64,000 nucleotides of DNA from Physcomitrium patens (Eukaryota > Streptophyta > Bryopsida > Funariales > Funariaceae). Under the pieces are notes generated by a model, which saw nothing but the letters and a program-made list of their open reading frames with translations, was not told the DNA's origin and did not search any database. Below, in pieces: positions 24,050-35,225 of this stretch. The stretch's first letter is position 1; each line of letters starts with the position of its first letter. The translations under genes and the position numbers were made by a program. The stretch lies in contig NC_037264.1 in the NCBI RefSeq assembly GCF_000002425.4, forward strand, positions 14,510,808-14,574,807, given 5' to 3'.

Positions 24050-24290
24050 TGATTCAATTAGGATTTTGTTAAGATTTGATTTAGGATTTAAGATTTTATT
24101 AGAATTTATTTAGGATTTTTTTCACGGTTTAAGATTTGATTTAAAGTTTAAGGCTTGATTGGAATTATGTTTAAGATTTAAATTTCATTTAGGATTTGGT
24201 TAGAATTTAGTTAAGATTTTATTAGAATTTGATTAGGATTTGGTTAGAATTTAATTAGGATTTTATTAGGATTTGGATAGAAATTTTTTA
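24050..24290. repeat. Degenerate 11-bp tandem array
   Basis: From 24192 to 24290 the plus strand divides into nine consecutive 11-base units, for example GGATTTGGTTA, GAATTTAGTTA and GGATTTTATTA, with consensus RRATTTNNTTA. Less regular units extend left to about 24050. Each unit holds a T-tract, so the tracts recur roughly once per helical turn. Confidence 0.7.
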
Positions 24291-24454
24291 AGGTTTTTAT
24301 TTTTAATATTTTGTTTAAATTTTTTAATTTTAATCTTTCTTTAAGATTTTTTATTTTTATTTCTATTTCTATTGAATTTTTGTAAAATTATTTATGATTT
24401 TTTAATGTTTTTTTTTATAATTTCTTTAAGATTTCAAAAAATAAATATAACATA

Positions 24455-24725
24455 AATATCCACATGTCTAACTTGCAAGACAAGTTTTCTACATATGTGC
24501 CATATTATCAGCTTGTACCACAAGCCACTAATATGTGCAATATGTCGCTAACTTGTTGGCTAAGTTTTTAACATACCAATCAACAACAAATACATATAAA
24601 ATCAAATTTGCATCTATGAAGCTTCTAAAAAGCTTTATCACAAGATATTATCAAATCTATCTACATTTGTCTTTTGCCTAATACTATTTATTTAGATAAT
24701 TAAGTATGTCTATAATGATAAATAT
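24455..24725 (-). repeat. Old gypsy LTR relic, related to elements A and B
   Basis: Collinear similarity to the LTR at 908-1465. Shared landmarks in order are an ACTTGCAAGACAAGTTTTCTAC-like start, an AATATGTGCAATATG block, ACTTGTTGGC, TATAAAATCAAATTTGCATC and AAGCTTCTAAAAAGCTTT. No internal coding sequence is attached, so it is probably a solo or truncated LTR. Confidence 0.55.
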
Positions 24726-26624
24726 ATAATAGGTAAAATCCTATCCTTAAGAATAATAATCCAGTGTATAATATTTATTAATGAGATCCATATTTAATAA
24801 TTATATTTAAGAAAAAATTGTACTATCACATAATTATTATGCATTAGATTGTATTAATTATTATGGTACATACTTTTCCAACTGAAGACATCACCTTCAA
24901 AATGCTCATTTAATTCTATTTTAAAAGAATTATCCAATATAATTAGTTATACTTTAAAATTATAGTATTTTTTTTATTTAAATGTATATATATATATATT
25001 TACTATTATAAAAAAATTATTTTAATTTTAATTATTTTAAAAATATACATAAGTCAATACACACTACAAATAAAAAATATATAAGTTTCATTAGACAACT
25101 TGATTACAAAATCACTCAAGGCAACTATAGTACCTTTAAACAAGCTTAATGATATAATATTGGTCTACAAAATAAGTTTCAATACTATCTATAGTCAACA
25201 TAAAGAAGTTGTGTTTTTTTTTTTTCAAAATTTCTATGAAAAGAATAGCATCATTTTTACTTTTGATAAATATTTTTCTAAAGATAATATAAGAAACTTC
25301 TTTTGGTGCCAACATATTATTATTTTCTTTCAACAATCTTATAATTAATAATATAATAATATTTTATTAATATTAATTTATTCTAATTTATTCTTAAAAT
25401 TAAAAATTATTCATCTAGATACTATTGTAAATTATAATAATAAAGTTTATTGATTTATATAAAATATCTTTTGTTGATCTAATCACTTCTTGATAACTTT
25501 ATTAATATGTCACTAATTTAATATTTAGATATAATTTTTTTAAAAATATTCTTATGTAATTATTTACATAGAATTAATTCTACATACTTGTATTATTATT
25601 GTTATTTTATCAAAATTGGGATATATATGCTACATTAATTAAATTTTTGTTAAATAAGAGGTATCTAAATTTCTAACGCCATTGTTGAATAATAGAAGAT
25701 AATGCATTATATCTAATCTTGTTATTTAACAAAAAATGTTTACTTTCTATTATTGCTTTGTAAATAATTAATGTACTTTCTGGTGCACTAGAACTCTATC
25801 TAATTTATTATTATTATTATTATTTCTATTATTTCTATTATTTTTTAATCCATCTATGACTATTCCAATCTACAAGTGTTAAAGTACTATCATTAAATTG
25901 TTTATGTATTTTATCTCTTATAAAATATTTACATCATTCTTCTTTAATTTAAGAGGTTAGAACTTATCAATTTCTAAGTATGTTTATTTGATCATATATG
26001 TTTTTAGTTGCCTTTGCAATTTGTTACATTTAATTCATCTATATATTTTTGCATGTTTTTATTAATGCCCATATTATTTTGAATCTTTTAAACTATATTT
26101 TTCTATGAGAATGCCTCCAAAAGCTCTTAATGTCTTGAACTTATAACCAACTCATTGATGACTGATTAAACCCAAGTCCATGTCTTTTTACTTGCAGGCA
26201 TTCCAAAAATCTACACATAAATGTTTCTAATTGTACTAGAGTGTAATAATCACATAATATAGATTTTTTTAATTTTTTTTAATTTTCTACGTATTTCACA
26301 AATTTCTTTTTAATAATCTACCGATTCCTTAGATAATTTTCTTAATAATTTTTATTGCTATTAATTGACGACCATTCTTGTTTATTTTTTATTTTTTTAT
26401 TATTATTGTAATATATGTTTTAAAGTTCAATACAACATAATTGAATTTGTATATTTTTTGATATTTTTATTTAAATTATTTTAGGTTTTTAAAACATTTT
26501 TATATTTAATTAATTTTAAAAAAAGTTTTTTAGAATCTGCCTAATTAAATTATTTTTATAATCTAATGTTACTTCCATGTTAGCTAACATAAAATAAAAT
26601 AATATAAATACACCAATAAACATA

Positions 26625-26626
<2 letters not shown>

Positions 26627-26661
<35 letters not shown>
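26627..26661. repeat. (TA)n microsatellite
   Basis: An uninterrupted run of about 35 bp of alternating T and A. Confidence 0.9.
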
Positions 26662-26664
<3 letters not shown>

Positions 26665-27443
26665 GCCATTTCATTTAAATATAATGTCTTAAACATGGCC
26701 TCAATACATATCAGACTTTTTATATTGGCAAAGTAATATTTTTTAATAATTTTCAGCTTACACTATTTTATGACATTTTGAGAAAAAGATGCACACTTTG
26801 TAAGAGTGTATTTACTAGCACATCTACACGACACTATGAAACAGCTGTAGAAATCCTATTTTGAAAGTTCTTTACAACAAACTTTTGTTTTGAAATAAGT
26901 CAAAAAATAAAAGAAACTTTAATAGATTATTATTATAATTTCTTGCATCAAATGTATTCTTTTTTATAAGATATCCTTGAATAACTTAAATGGTTTATAT
27001 AATGTATAATGAGACATACCAAAAAAATAACTGAAAATATTACTAAATTTGAATATATTAAATCTATATAACATTATCCTATTGAAATGAGCTATCTTAT
27101 ATATATTTTTTACATGTTTAACTTTTGATCTTAAATACTTGAACTATTTTATTATTATTATTAGAAATTAAAATATGTATAAATCGTAATTCATTATTTA
27201 ATGATTGAACAATTCTTAATATAAAAAATCATTCGACATTGTAACATATTTCTACTACGAATGCATAAACCAGAATGTATAATACAAGCAACGAATAACA
27301 TGACAACACTGTATCACGTTACACACAAGAAATAGATGAAACATGGATTACTGAATATGTTGTATTGGATGTAATGGTGTACAATATAAATGTAACTCAA
27401 TACAATAAAATCAGCAATCTATGCTGGCATCTGACTTGAAGAG

Positions 27444-27735
27444 TCAATGCATTGGCTTCAGGCCCTCTGAAACATCCACATGCTGATTAGGCTTGTGACT
27501 AACCACAATTCCTCCATGATTCTGCAAAGTTTCGACACGTTGAGTTGTGGTCCATTGCAAGCAACGTGACTGCATGAAATAGGGATAATGAGAGGTTGAA
27601 ACATTGCTTGCTACAGTTGCTTGATGAGGAGGACAAGGAAATCTAATAGCTGGGAACAGTGTTATGCACCTGAAATGGTTGAGTGATTGAAGTCTGCACC
27701 GGGCGAACAGTCAAGTTCATTTGAGAACTTTGATT
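27444..27735 (-). pseudogene. Gln-rich coding-like remnant
   Basis: Directly after the TAA of the putative spliced frame at 27736-28509, the minus strand continues in the same frame with Gln/Ser/Thr-rich sequence (MNLTVRPVQTSITQPFQVHN). A stop follows, then another frame reads RFPCPPHQATVASNVSTSHY and ends at TGA 27444. The composition is protein-like and unlike the surrounding AT-rich DNA. The stop and frame change suggest a decayed gene end or untranslated sequence. No family recognised. Confidence 0.25.
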
Positions 27736-28509
27736 TTACTGTCCCAGTTGTTTCATTGTTACAGAACCTATATGCGAAGGAAAAGGCATGGACTGCTCTC
27801 TGACCCAACTACATTTTTGACCATATGGCTGCAAAGCAAGTCCTGAAATGCTAAGCTACTTAAGAGTGATAGGTACGCCCATGAAGGAAGGTTTCTACAC
27901 CAAGAATGACCACACCACAAGAGGGTCAGGCTTAAAGTGACAAATTATCACTTAGGCAACGTAATTAACATAAAGCTAACCTTAACTCTCAAAGTCCAAT
28001 GTCCAAGGAGATTAAGAGCTTCCCTATTACTTCCAGCCTCGATCAACAGGTTTGTCTAGATTTATGTTCGCTTACCTGCACATGCTCTGTCCGTACCAAC
28101 AGCTGCTGAATCCACTGCATATATGAACTCCCACCCTGCTCAACGATACATGGAGATAAGAACAGAAATATTTTCAAACTACCATGAAAGCACTACCAAG
28201 GCACACTGACAAGATCATACATCTTGTTCTGGTTGAAACAAAGGGCCTAATAAAATCACAAGCTCATATGAACTCTCCAGAACGGCGATACAGAAACGTG
28301 TTCATCTCTGTGTCTAAACCACTTTTGTGAAGACAAAATACATCTGCGAATATCAAGTAAACATTCCCTTACTAAATATGCTGATTTGCTGGTACGAATC
28401 GTCCACACAGTAAGTGCTCTTGGAAGGGAGGGAGTAAAGAGTTGGATGCTCTGACTACGCCAGAAGCTTGAAGAGTTGAATAAAACTATTAAGTTTCCTC
28501 ATCTTTACC
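27736..28509 (-). pseudogene. Exon-like remnants of an unrecognised gene
   Basis: Three minus-strand segments join in one frame through canonical splice sites. The first ends CTG...GAG TTG CAG/GTAAAG at 28509. Exon 28135-28076 codes GGSSYMQWIQQLLVRTEHVQ, with acceptor GAGCAG and donor GTAAGC. Exon 27828-27736 begins PYGQKCSWV, has acceptor TTTGCAG and ends in TAA. The introns would be 373 and 247 bp, and a pyrimidine-rich stretch precedes the middle exon. Upstream of the first segment the frame meets a stop within ten codons, so no start is found. It could be the 3' end of a decayed gene, or spliced 3' untranslated sequence of the pseudokinase gene just upstream. Function unknown. Confidence 0.3.
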
Positions 28510-28699
28510 TGCAACTCAATCGACAAGTGCGGAATGCCTCACCAAGCATTCCAAGATTGCAGTGTGTAACCACGCCCTCTAACCATACTCACTGTGCGGC
28601 GATGAGATAGCGGAGATTGTGATAAGGCTGTCGACGTGGTTCACTTGGATTGACTCAGCTTTAAAGCCTCACTTGAACTGACCAATGCTGCAACTTCAA

Positions 28700-29365
28700 T
28701 CACCAAAACGGCATTCTTCTAAAAAATCTTTGAAGAACTTGAAAGCAGCTTGAGAGAAAAAAAATAAGGAATGTTCTTTTTGGTTGGGGTTCAGGAACAG
28801 GTCGAAGGGCATCATAGAGCTGACGAGGAGGGACCGGGCCAGGAGGAGGACAAGGATGTTTAAGCTGCTGTCCTAAGCTAACACCTTGGTCATAAGCATG
28901 CTGAAGAAGTTCTTGCAGGCAAGTATATACCAGATTCCAACGACTCAGAGTACTCTCATCAAACCGCCACTCACCCAATTCCTCTGAATGAGAACAAAAA
29001 TAGGCGCTCACTTCTGCATCCCAGGTTGAGTAAAACGGGGATGTATCAGCAGATAACCAGCCGTTCGGATGCAGCCCTTTGCTGTAAAGTATAAAACCAG
29101 CGCAACGAACACAGAATAACACAAATTCTTCACCGCTTCGTATCTCTATATAGTTTGCGCCGCTGACAGCCACTCGGTCCAAGGATTTGATTTTAGCTTT
29201 TAACACAGCTGCTAATTCAGACGGTACATCCCACCAATCGCACAAGAATTGAAAAACAAACACAGCGCTTTTTGTCAAAGAATATTCCCGCCCTAAAGGC
29301 GTAACATCGGGCCTAGAGACGACGAATCCTTTACGTCCCAGTTTTTTGTACACCCACGAAATGAT
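28700..29365 (-). CDS. In-frame continuation beyond a TAG of the pseudokinase-GTPase gene
   Basis: After the TAG at 29366-29368 the same frame stays open for 221 codons. It begins with ISWVYKKLGRKGF, contains a Trp- and Cys-rich middle, a Pro-rich stretch (CPPPGPVPPRQ) and a hydrophobic/basic tail (FLIFFLSSC...FFRRMPFW). A possible intron ending at the TAG (donor AAG/GTGATG at 29442) would shift the frame. The simplest readings are a nonsense mutation that cut a longer protein, or stop readthrough. Chance conservation of 221 open codons exactly in frame is unlikely. No domain recognised. Confidence 0.5.
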   Translation of the reverse strand: MISWVYKKLGRKGFVVSRPDVTPLGREYSLTKSAVFVFQFLCDWWDVPSELAAVLKAKIKSLDRVAVSGANYIEIRSGEEFVLFCVRCAGFILYSKGLHPNGWLSADTSPFYSTWDAEVSAYFCSHSEELGEWRFDESTLSRWNLVYTCLQELLQHAYDQGVSLGQQLKHPCPPPGPVPPRQLYDALRPVPEPQPKRTFLIFFLSSCFQVLQRFFRRMPFW

Positions 29366-31671
29366 CTACGAGACAAATTTGATGTCCGCTTTCGTTTGAG
29401 CTGCCTCACAAGAATTCCAGAGCTGAGTGCGAAGATCATCACCTTGTGTAAAATGCGCAAAATTCACTTTCACAATTTTCTTCTTCAACTCGACTTGACT
29501 TTCTTTAGGAAAAGAGGACGCTTCCCTAGCATGGAAATTTTTATGGTACAAGCTACCATTGGGATCGTGCTTCTCGTCCTTCTGGGTTATCACTATTTGG
29601 ATCGGGAGATTACAAAGATTCTTTAGTTTGGTGAATTCCGGACCGGGAGAGTTGTCCACTGAGTAGACAAGCCACAGCAAATGAATCCTGTTACTGTAAG
29701 CCAACGAATCCTCCTGCTCCACTCGCTTCCAGGGATGGAGAGCTGAATACCATTGCCGCTTCATAGACTTTGAGGTCCATGCTCCATTCTTGCTCATGAT
29801 AAGATTTTTTAAAAAATCCAATTGGCCTCTACTTTCAAGATCTCCAGTGTTTAAAAGGCACATAGACGAATCAGGAGTCCATCGACCTGATTTGGCGTCA
29901 TTCACAGACCCATTCCTAAAACCACAAACAAGATCAATGAGGTTTTCTTTGCCAGAATCTGACCTACCGACCACAAGGATTCTCTTATTTGCTGTATACT
30001 TTTCTGGCGTTAGTAGAGTTATTAAACCTGATTCTGCTAGATCTTCCACTCCAGGTTTGTCCAGAAAGCCACTACCTCCTGTGTACACATTATAGTATGT
30101 TGGATATTAATATGTTATCAAGATGTTAAACATAATGAGTATGTATGATTGTATCAATAACACATAGTCATTAAGTGCCTAATTAGTTGAGAGAAAGAAA
30201 CTAACAGAAGACATGGTCGATAAAAGAACAAACCTGTGAGAAGAATAGCTTTTAGTGTCCTTAGTACTTCGCAGATTTCAGAGAATGACGGCCTCTGGGA
30301 TGAATCTGGATGCCAGCATCTCTCAATAAGCCACGACAAAATTGGTGGACAAGAAGCAGGCAGCACTGGCCTTAGGCCTCTAACTTTTACTACGTCGTAT
30401 AGTACACCTAACCTGTGCCCTCTGTATGGCTCTTCACCCGTCAGAATAAAAAAGCAAGTGACAGCGAAGCTGTAAACATCCGCCTTGAAAGCATTCGCAT
30501 TCACACACCAGGGATTCCGAGACTTGGCTCCGCTTATAAATTCACATTCATGGTGAGGCTCTTGACCAGGGATGGCAAACATTTCCGGAGCTCTGTACAA
30601 AGTGGTGCCGCAATTGGCTGTCTGTTCCGACCTGGCAGATATTGATTCCGTCACCTTCGCCAACCCAAAATCGCTAACTTTTACTACCAATACAGGATAT
30701 TCCTTCACCAACACATTTTTTGGCTTCAAGCCTCTGTGTGCCACCTTTTGTACAGTGTGTAAGTAGTGCATACCTTCAGAGATCTGAAGAATGATTTCTG
30801 CAGCTTCCAATGGCGCTAATGGCGACTTTCTATTACGTATGTAAGCATGAAGATCCTTGGAGAATTTCTCCATCATGATGTGGCCGTATCCTTCTGGTTG
30901 CTCGTAAGAACATATCATGCTCAATATATGAGGATGACTAAATCTTCCAAGAAAGTCCGCTTCCTTTCTGAAAACTTCCCCATCGGTGAGATCATTGAAA
31001 GTCTTCTCCACTAAAACCTTATCCTTCCAAGTCACGACGTCGATGGTTCCCTGCCCTCCTTGGCCATCCTCGAGCAAAGTTCGGTTGGTGACAAGAGGAA
31101 TGCCCAACTCCCATTTCGAATCCACCCTTTCTCCCAAACGAGAGAGCATACACTTGCATGCTACACGATGATCACCCAGCTCCTTAAAGCTCTCCTTCAG
31201 CAGCTTTACTAAATGTATCCAATCGGTATTTGCAGCGTTGATGAAAGTGATGTCATTGGCAATCGAGTCTACAGTTTTGTCCCAGTTAAAATCCCCCAGT
31301 GATGGTCGCCTGGGAGCTTTGACAATGCAGCTGATCAAGAATAGACACCATTTCAGCTCGGCATGAAGCTTGAGAAATCGTTGCCTGCTGTCCGTCACTT
31401 GGCTGGCAGCTATGATCCGTGATAAAAGACAACTATCTTGAGTGCAATAGCAACAGTCAAGCAAAAGGCTCCACACTCTCAGAGTCACGCGATAGAGCTC
31501 ACTCAGGACGAGGTCAAATTCTCTATCGGCACGGCGAACACGTCTATTCACATCTTTTATAGCATCCGCGAGTTTTGCCATCAAGAACTTACACTGCTCC
31601 AAGTTCAGTTTCACACGAATATTCTGCAGTTCTTTCAAAACATCGTTTGCCTGCTGCAAGTAGTCTGACAT
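29366..31671 (-). CDS. Helical-bundle / pseudokinase / P-loop GTPase-like protein
   Basis: Exon 1 is 31671-30234 and exon 2 runs from 30078. The intron (155 bp) has donor ACAG/GTTTGT and acceptor TACACAG/GAGG, preserving the frame and giving 716 codons to a TAG at 29366-29368. Residues 1-180 are helical and resemble the four-helix N-termini of MLKL/HeLo-like proteins (inference). A kinase-like domain spans about 195-475: loop GQGGQG 203-208, Lys223, DFG 334-336, APE 361-363. The catalytic HRD motif reads HRG (312-314, codon GGC at 30732-30730), so phosphotransfer is probably lost or weak. From about 512 a P-loop-like GRSDSGKE (517-524, Glu in place of Ser/Thr) and a TQKD motif suggest a degenerate GTPase fold. 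I cannot name the family. It is divergent from the DUF427 gene across a 1.2-kb interval. Confidence 0.75.
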
Positions 31672-32850
31672 GATTGTGTACTACCTCATCCTCCTTCAGA
31701 GGATTCAACGTGTAAAATATCCGAAAAGATACACTTAATCGATGCACTTCAAGACTCATCAAGGCCACTTCTGGTGCTCACCCTTGATGAACATTCCGCA
31801 CTTGAAAGAAACAAAACCTCATTACCAAAATCAAGCATCACACTATGTCCCTCCGCGACCGAGGCAGTTCACTTGGTAGCTTAGGCGCCCAACTCGGAAA
31901 TATGCTTCCCGAACATAACGTAAGGTCATAGTGGAGAGGTCTCTGCATCAATGATCTTTCACTTCAGAGCGCTACTGTGCAACCAATCTCCTAGCAGTGG
32001 TACACATCAGCGGCCGGAGAATGTGACCCATTTGTGGACGTCACCCACCATCACCATCCGGCACAAGCTCCCTGCCGAACTCATTTCCTTTGCACAAGTG
32101 GAGCAAAACCTCCGTAGCCATCAAGCCTACAACACGGCATGCGCTTGAGAGCAAAGATTTCCTGACTATTACTGTCTGCCCCACTCCCCTCCCTTCTGGC
32201 CAGAAGCGTTGGAGGAAGAGTCCCGCAACGCAAGGATTGTACATCTCGTGCAAGAACGGCAAAGATCCACTTGAGTGGATGATTGCGGGACTGTAGCAAT
32301 CGGTATGAGCGATTAGTTTCTCCTAATTTTACGAAGGGAAATACCACTTGTAAACCACTTTTCATCTTTCATATCCGTCTTTTATTTAAATTTTGGAACC
32401 TGGGAATCGGGCGGAGATGAGTGGACGAGAGGCAACATATCCGCAGGATGTACGACTTGAAGCATGGGGAAAACGAGGTTTTAAGACCATTTGCAGCAGC
32501 GGTGTTCTAATCCCCCTCCTGAAAACGCTCATGATTTCATGTTACTCACAAATCCAAACCTAGTCACTGTGTCTGATTCAATTCACCCAATGTTTCCATT
32601 ACCATATCTTTTGACCTCAATTTCTTATCCGAAAAAGCCGGTAATAGGTGACCAGCTTCCACCCTAAACCTGACACCTGCTCGACGATGCTGCGCAAGAA
32701 GCTACCCCCTCTTCACTGACAAATATCCCTGTACTCACGATTTAAACGGTTGGTGTTTCAATATCACATTGCCACTCATCATCGTCATCCTAGTAGTTTG
32801 TGAAGAAGCTGTGGGGAATTCCGGTTGCGAAGCAGGCAATCGTGAAAGAG
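31672..32850. promoter_or_regulatory. Intergenic interval between divergent genes
   Basis: About 1.2 kb separates the starts of the pseudokinase gene (minus) and the DUF427 gene (plus), so it should hold both promoters. Base composition is moderate, with no coding or repeat signal seen. No TATA box or known motif is assigned with confidence. Confidence 0.45.
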
Positions 32851-33553
32851 ATGGCGACCAAGGCAATTTGGAACGGAGCGACGATAGCAGCCACGGACGT
32901 CTACGAAGTGGTGGAGGGCAATGTCTATTTCCCGCCCACTGCTATCGATATGCAGTATTTCAAGCCCAGCAACACTCATACAACCTGCGGTACTTGAGAG
33001 CAGCAAATTGAGTGTTAATTCGTACGCTGTGTGGATTGCAATTGTGGGATTGCTTTGACATTCTTGTAGGAGTGGCAGCAGAGGATAGAATTGATGTGCC
33101 GCAAGGCGGTTTAATTGAATTGGGTATGGGCAGGTTGGAAGGGGGTAGCATCGTATTACACCATTGAAGTGGACGGCAAGGTGAACAAGGACGCTGCGTG
33201 GTTTTACCCAACTCCCAAACCAGCTGCTGCGAACGTTAAAGTATGTTGAGCAACAGAATGTGGATTCCTTGTATCTCGAGTTCGTTGTGTATTTTTGCCA
33301 TTCTTTGTGGAGGATGCGGTTATTTTGATATTCGAAGGTGCGATTTCGTATTTTCTTGGAAGCTTTTGACATGTAATGTGGATCTTGCGGGGATTACGAA
33401 TACTGTGGAGACGGGTAAGAAAGTTTAGATCGGTTTGTGAGATGTTGGGCTGGCAGACTCTCTTGACAATTCATACCTAAACTATGGTTGCAGGACTATG
33501 TTGCTTTCTGGAAAGGAGTTAAGGTTGAGAAAGGTCCTGCGCAAGCGAAATGA
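32851..33553 (+). CDS. DUF427 (NTP_transf_9) domain protein
   Basis: Three exons: 32851-32989, 33134-33240 and 33494-33553, giving 101 aa. The ATG is the first in its frame after two stops at 32791-32796. Introns are GT-AG (donors TGCG/GTACTT and AAA/GTATGT; acceptors GGGCAG and GTTGCAG). The joined protein has the DUF427 signature order: KAIWNG, VVEGNVYFPP, YFKPSNTHTTCGWKG, SYYTIEVDGKVNKDAAWFYP, ANVKDYVAFWKGVKVE. DUF427 proteins are small beta-rich proteins found in bacteria, fungi and plants; their biochemical role is not established. It is full length for the family. It was found only by reading across introns, since each exon is short. Confidence 0.9.
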
Positions 33554-35225
33554 AGTACCGATTCTCCAGTTTGAAGTGATTTGAATATATAAAGCTATGG
33601 CATGGTGTGCATCGTGTTGAGCTGCGGATGCCCTTGTGTGTGATAGGCAGTAAATGGCTCTTACACTGTAAACATGTATCATTTCTGTTACTTTTTGCTT
33701 GCGAATTTGGTGAAGTACCTGGTCCTTGCATGCTTGTGAAAGTCTTTCAGCCTGGTTCTCGCTACTGTTTTTAAAAACCCTCGTAATAGAACAGGAAAAA
33801 ATGCATTGCATTTCATGTTAGAAATAAGCTTCCAGCACATTCTGCTATATTACATCATTTATAGTCCAAGAAACCCCTCTTGAATGCCTCTGGACTCACT
33901 TGACAACAAATTCCAACTCTCTTCTTGGTTGCAATCTTTGCCAGGACTTGATGGAGCAACAGAGAGTCAATTTTCTTCAAACACTATTGCTTGATTCATA
34001 CATAGAATTAGCTTTAGTTCATACATAAATGCATTGCTGTCGCCAGGGTTTAGAGGGGAGACAGAAAAGGCCACTCGATCTTCACCAATGCCACTTGTCG
34101 CTGATGCAGTTTGTGTTGTCATAGCCGCTTACGGCAGCAAATCTCTTCACAGCCAGACCTGCTTCGATGAATTTAGAAGCTTGGTGGGTGTTCTGCAGCT
34201 CGGCCATCTTTAGCCACCTGTATAGTGGACTTATTTCACTGTACACTCGTTCATTCAGAATTAGTCTTCATTGGAGAAAGTGAAACACTGTGACGTGCGC
34301 GAACACACCTGTGCAGACCGTTCTTCGACAACTGCACCTTTGTCCTCAAATGCTTTCAATAGCGCTGTAAACGAATTTAACTTGTGCCCAGTATTCCCCC
34401 GAAAAAGATGAGGTCGTCTCGTGCAACTCATTGCGCTTCCTACTCAACGACATGTTCACTAATCCTGTTCAACTGCCCCTTCCTGAGCACCAGATCCACT
34501 CAGAGAAACACGAAATTTCCCGTTCTCTGAAAATCGTGTGGAAAGGAATGAGCGATGGTCAGTATGTCTGAGTTTGCGTCACAGAAACAAATCATGTGAT
34601 ATGACAAATTTCTCGTACGATTGCAATCCTGATACGAAATTTCTCCAACATTCTAGCGCTGCGGTGCACACATCTTGACAAGATTTATAACTAGTCTATG
34701 CTCACCAGTAAGTACGTCTACATGCTAGGAGAAATAAAAATCAGAAGACATTCAAGCTGGTAACAATTATTGAATACGATGACGTCATAGCAGTTGCAAA
34801 ATGAAATGAATGCGTGGACTGAGGCAACGAGAGCAGATTCGGTGCAGGACTATCCCAATCACTGACAGACAAAACATCCAACCAAATGTTTCACGACAAT
34901 GAATATGACAAGACGTCCGTCGACACGGCATCATTTGAGAACTATTGGTCCTCTGACACCGAAAACAGTATGAAATGCAGTAGCCATGTCACAGCAGCTC
35001 CTGATCTGAATACCGACAGAATGATGTTTCGTATCCAAGACCACCACTACTCCGGATAGTTGCAAATTGCTGCTGAACGAGGTTGTGTCCATATTAAATG
35101 AACAAGGTTTACTACATTAACAAATTTTGGTCTCCAACGCATGTATAAAGAAGCCGGTGCCTCACGCTACAGAATTTTAACAATGAAAATGAGGCATAGA
35201 ATTCATGGTTACCTAAAACTTGGAG
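33554..35225. other. Intergenic DNA between DUF427 gene and CDPK-2
   Basis: About 1.7 kb of mixed composition, probably containing the 3' untranslated regions of the two converging genes. No open frame, repeat or RNA gene was recognised. Confidence 0.5.

Larger units (their letters stand above)
22441..27443. other. AT-rich intergenic desert
   Basis: About 5 kb of very AT-rich DNA without a convincing gene. It holds an 11-bp tandem array (24050-24290), a diverged gypsy LTR relic (24455-24725) and a (TA)n run (26627-26661). Short frames such as 25100-25348 are of the size expected by chance in such sequence. Confidence 0.6.

Noticed and set aside
25100-25348. 82-codon frame in the AT-rich desert
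   Set aside because: Composition is Phe/Ile/Asn/Lys-rich as expected for random AT-rich DNA, and the opposite strand has an equal frame.
29366-29442. A 77-bp intron ending at the TAG of the pseudokinase gene
   Set aside because: Donor AAG/GTGATG looks good, but removing 77 bases shifts the frame and closes the downstream 221 codons.
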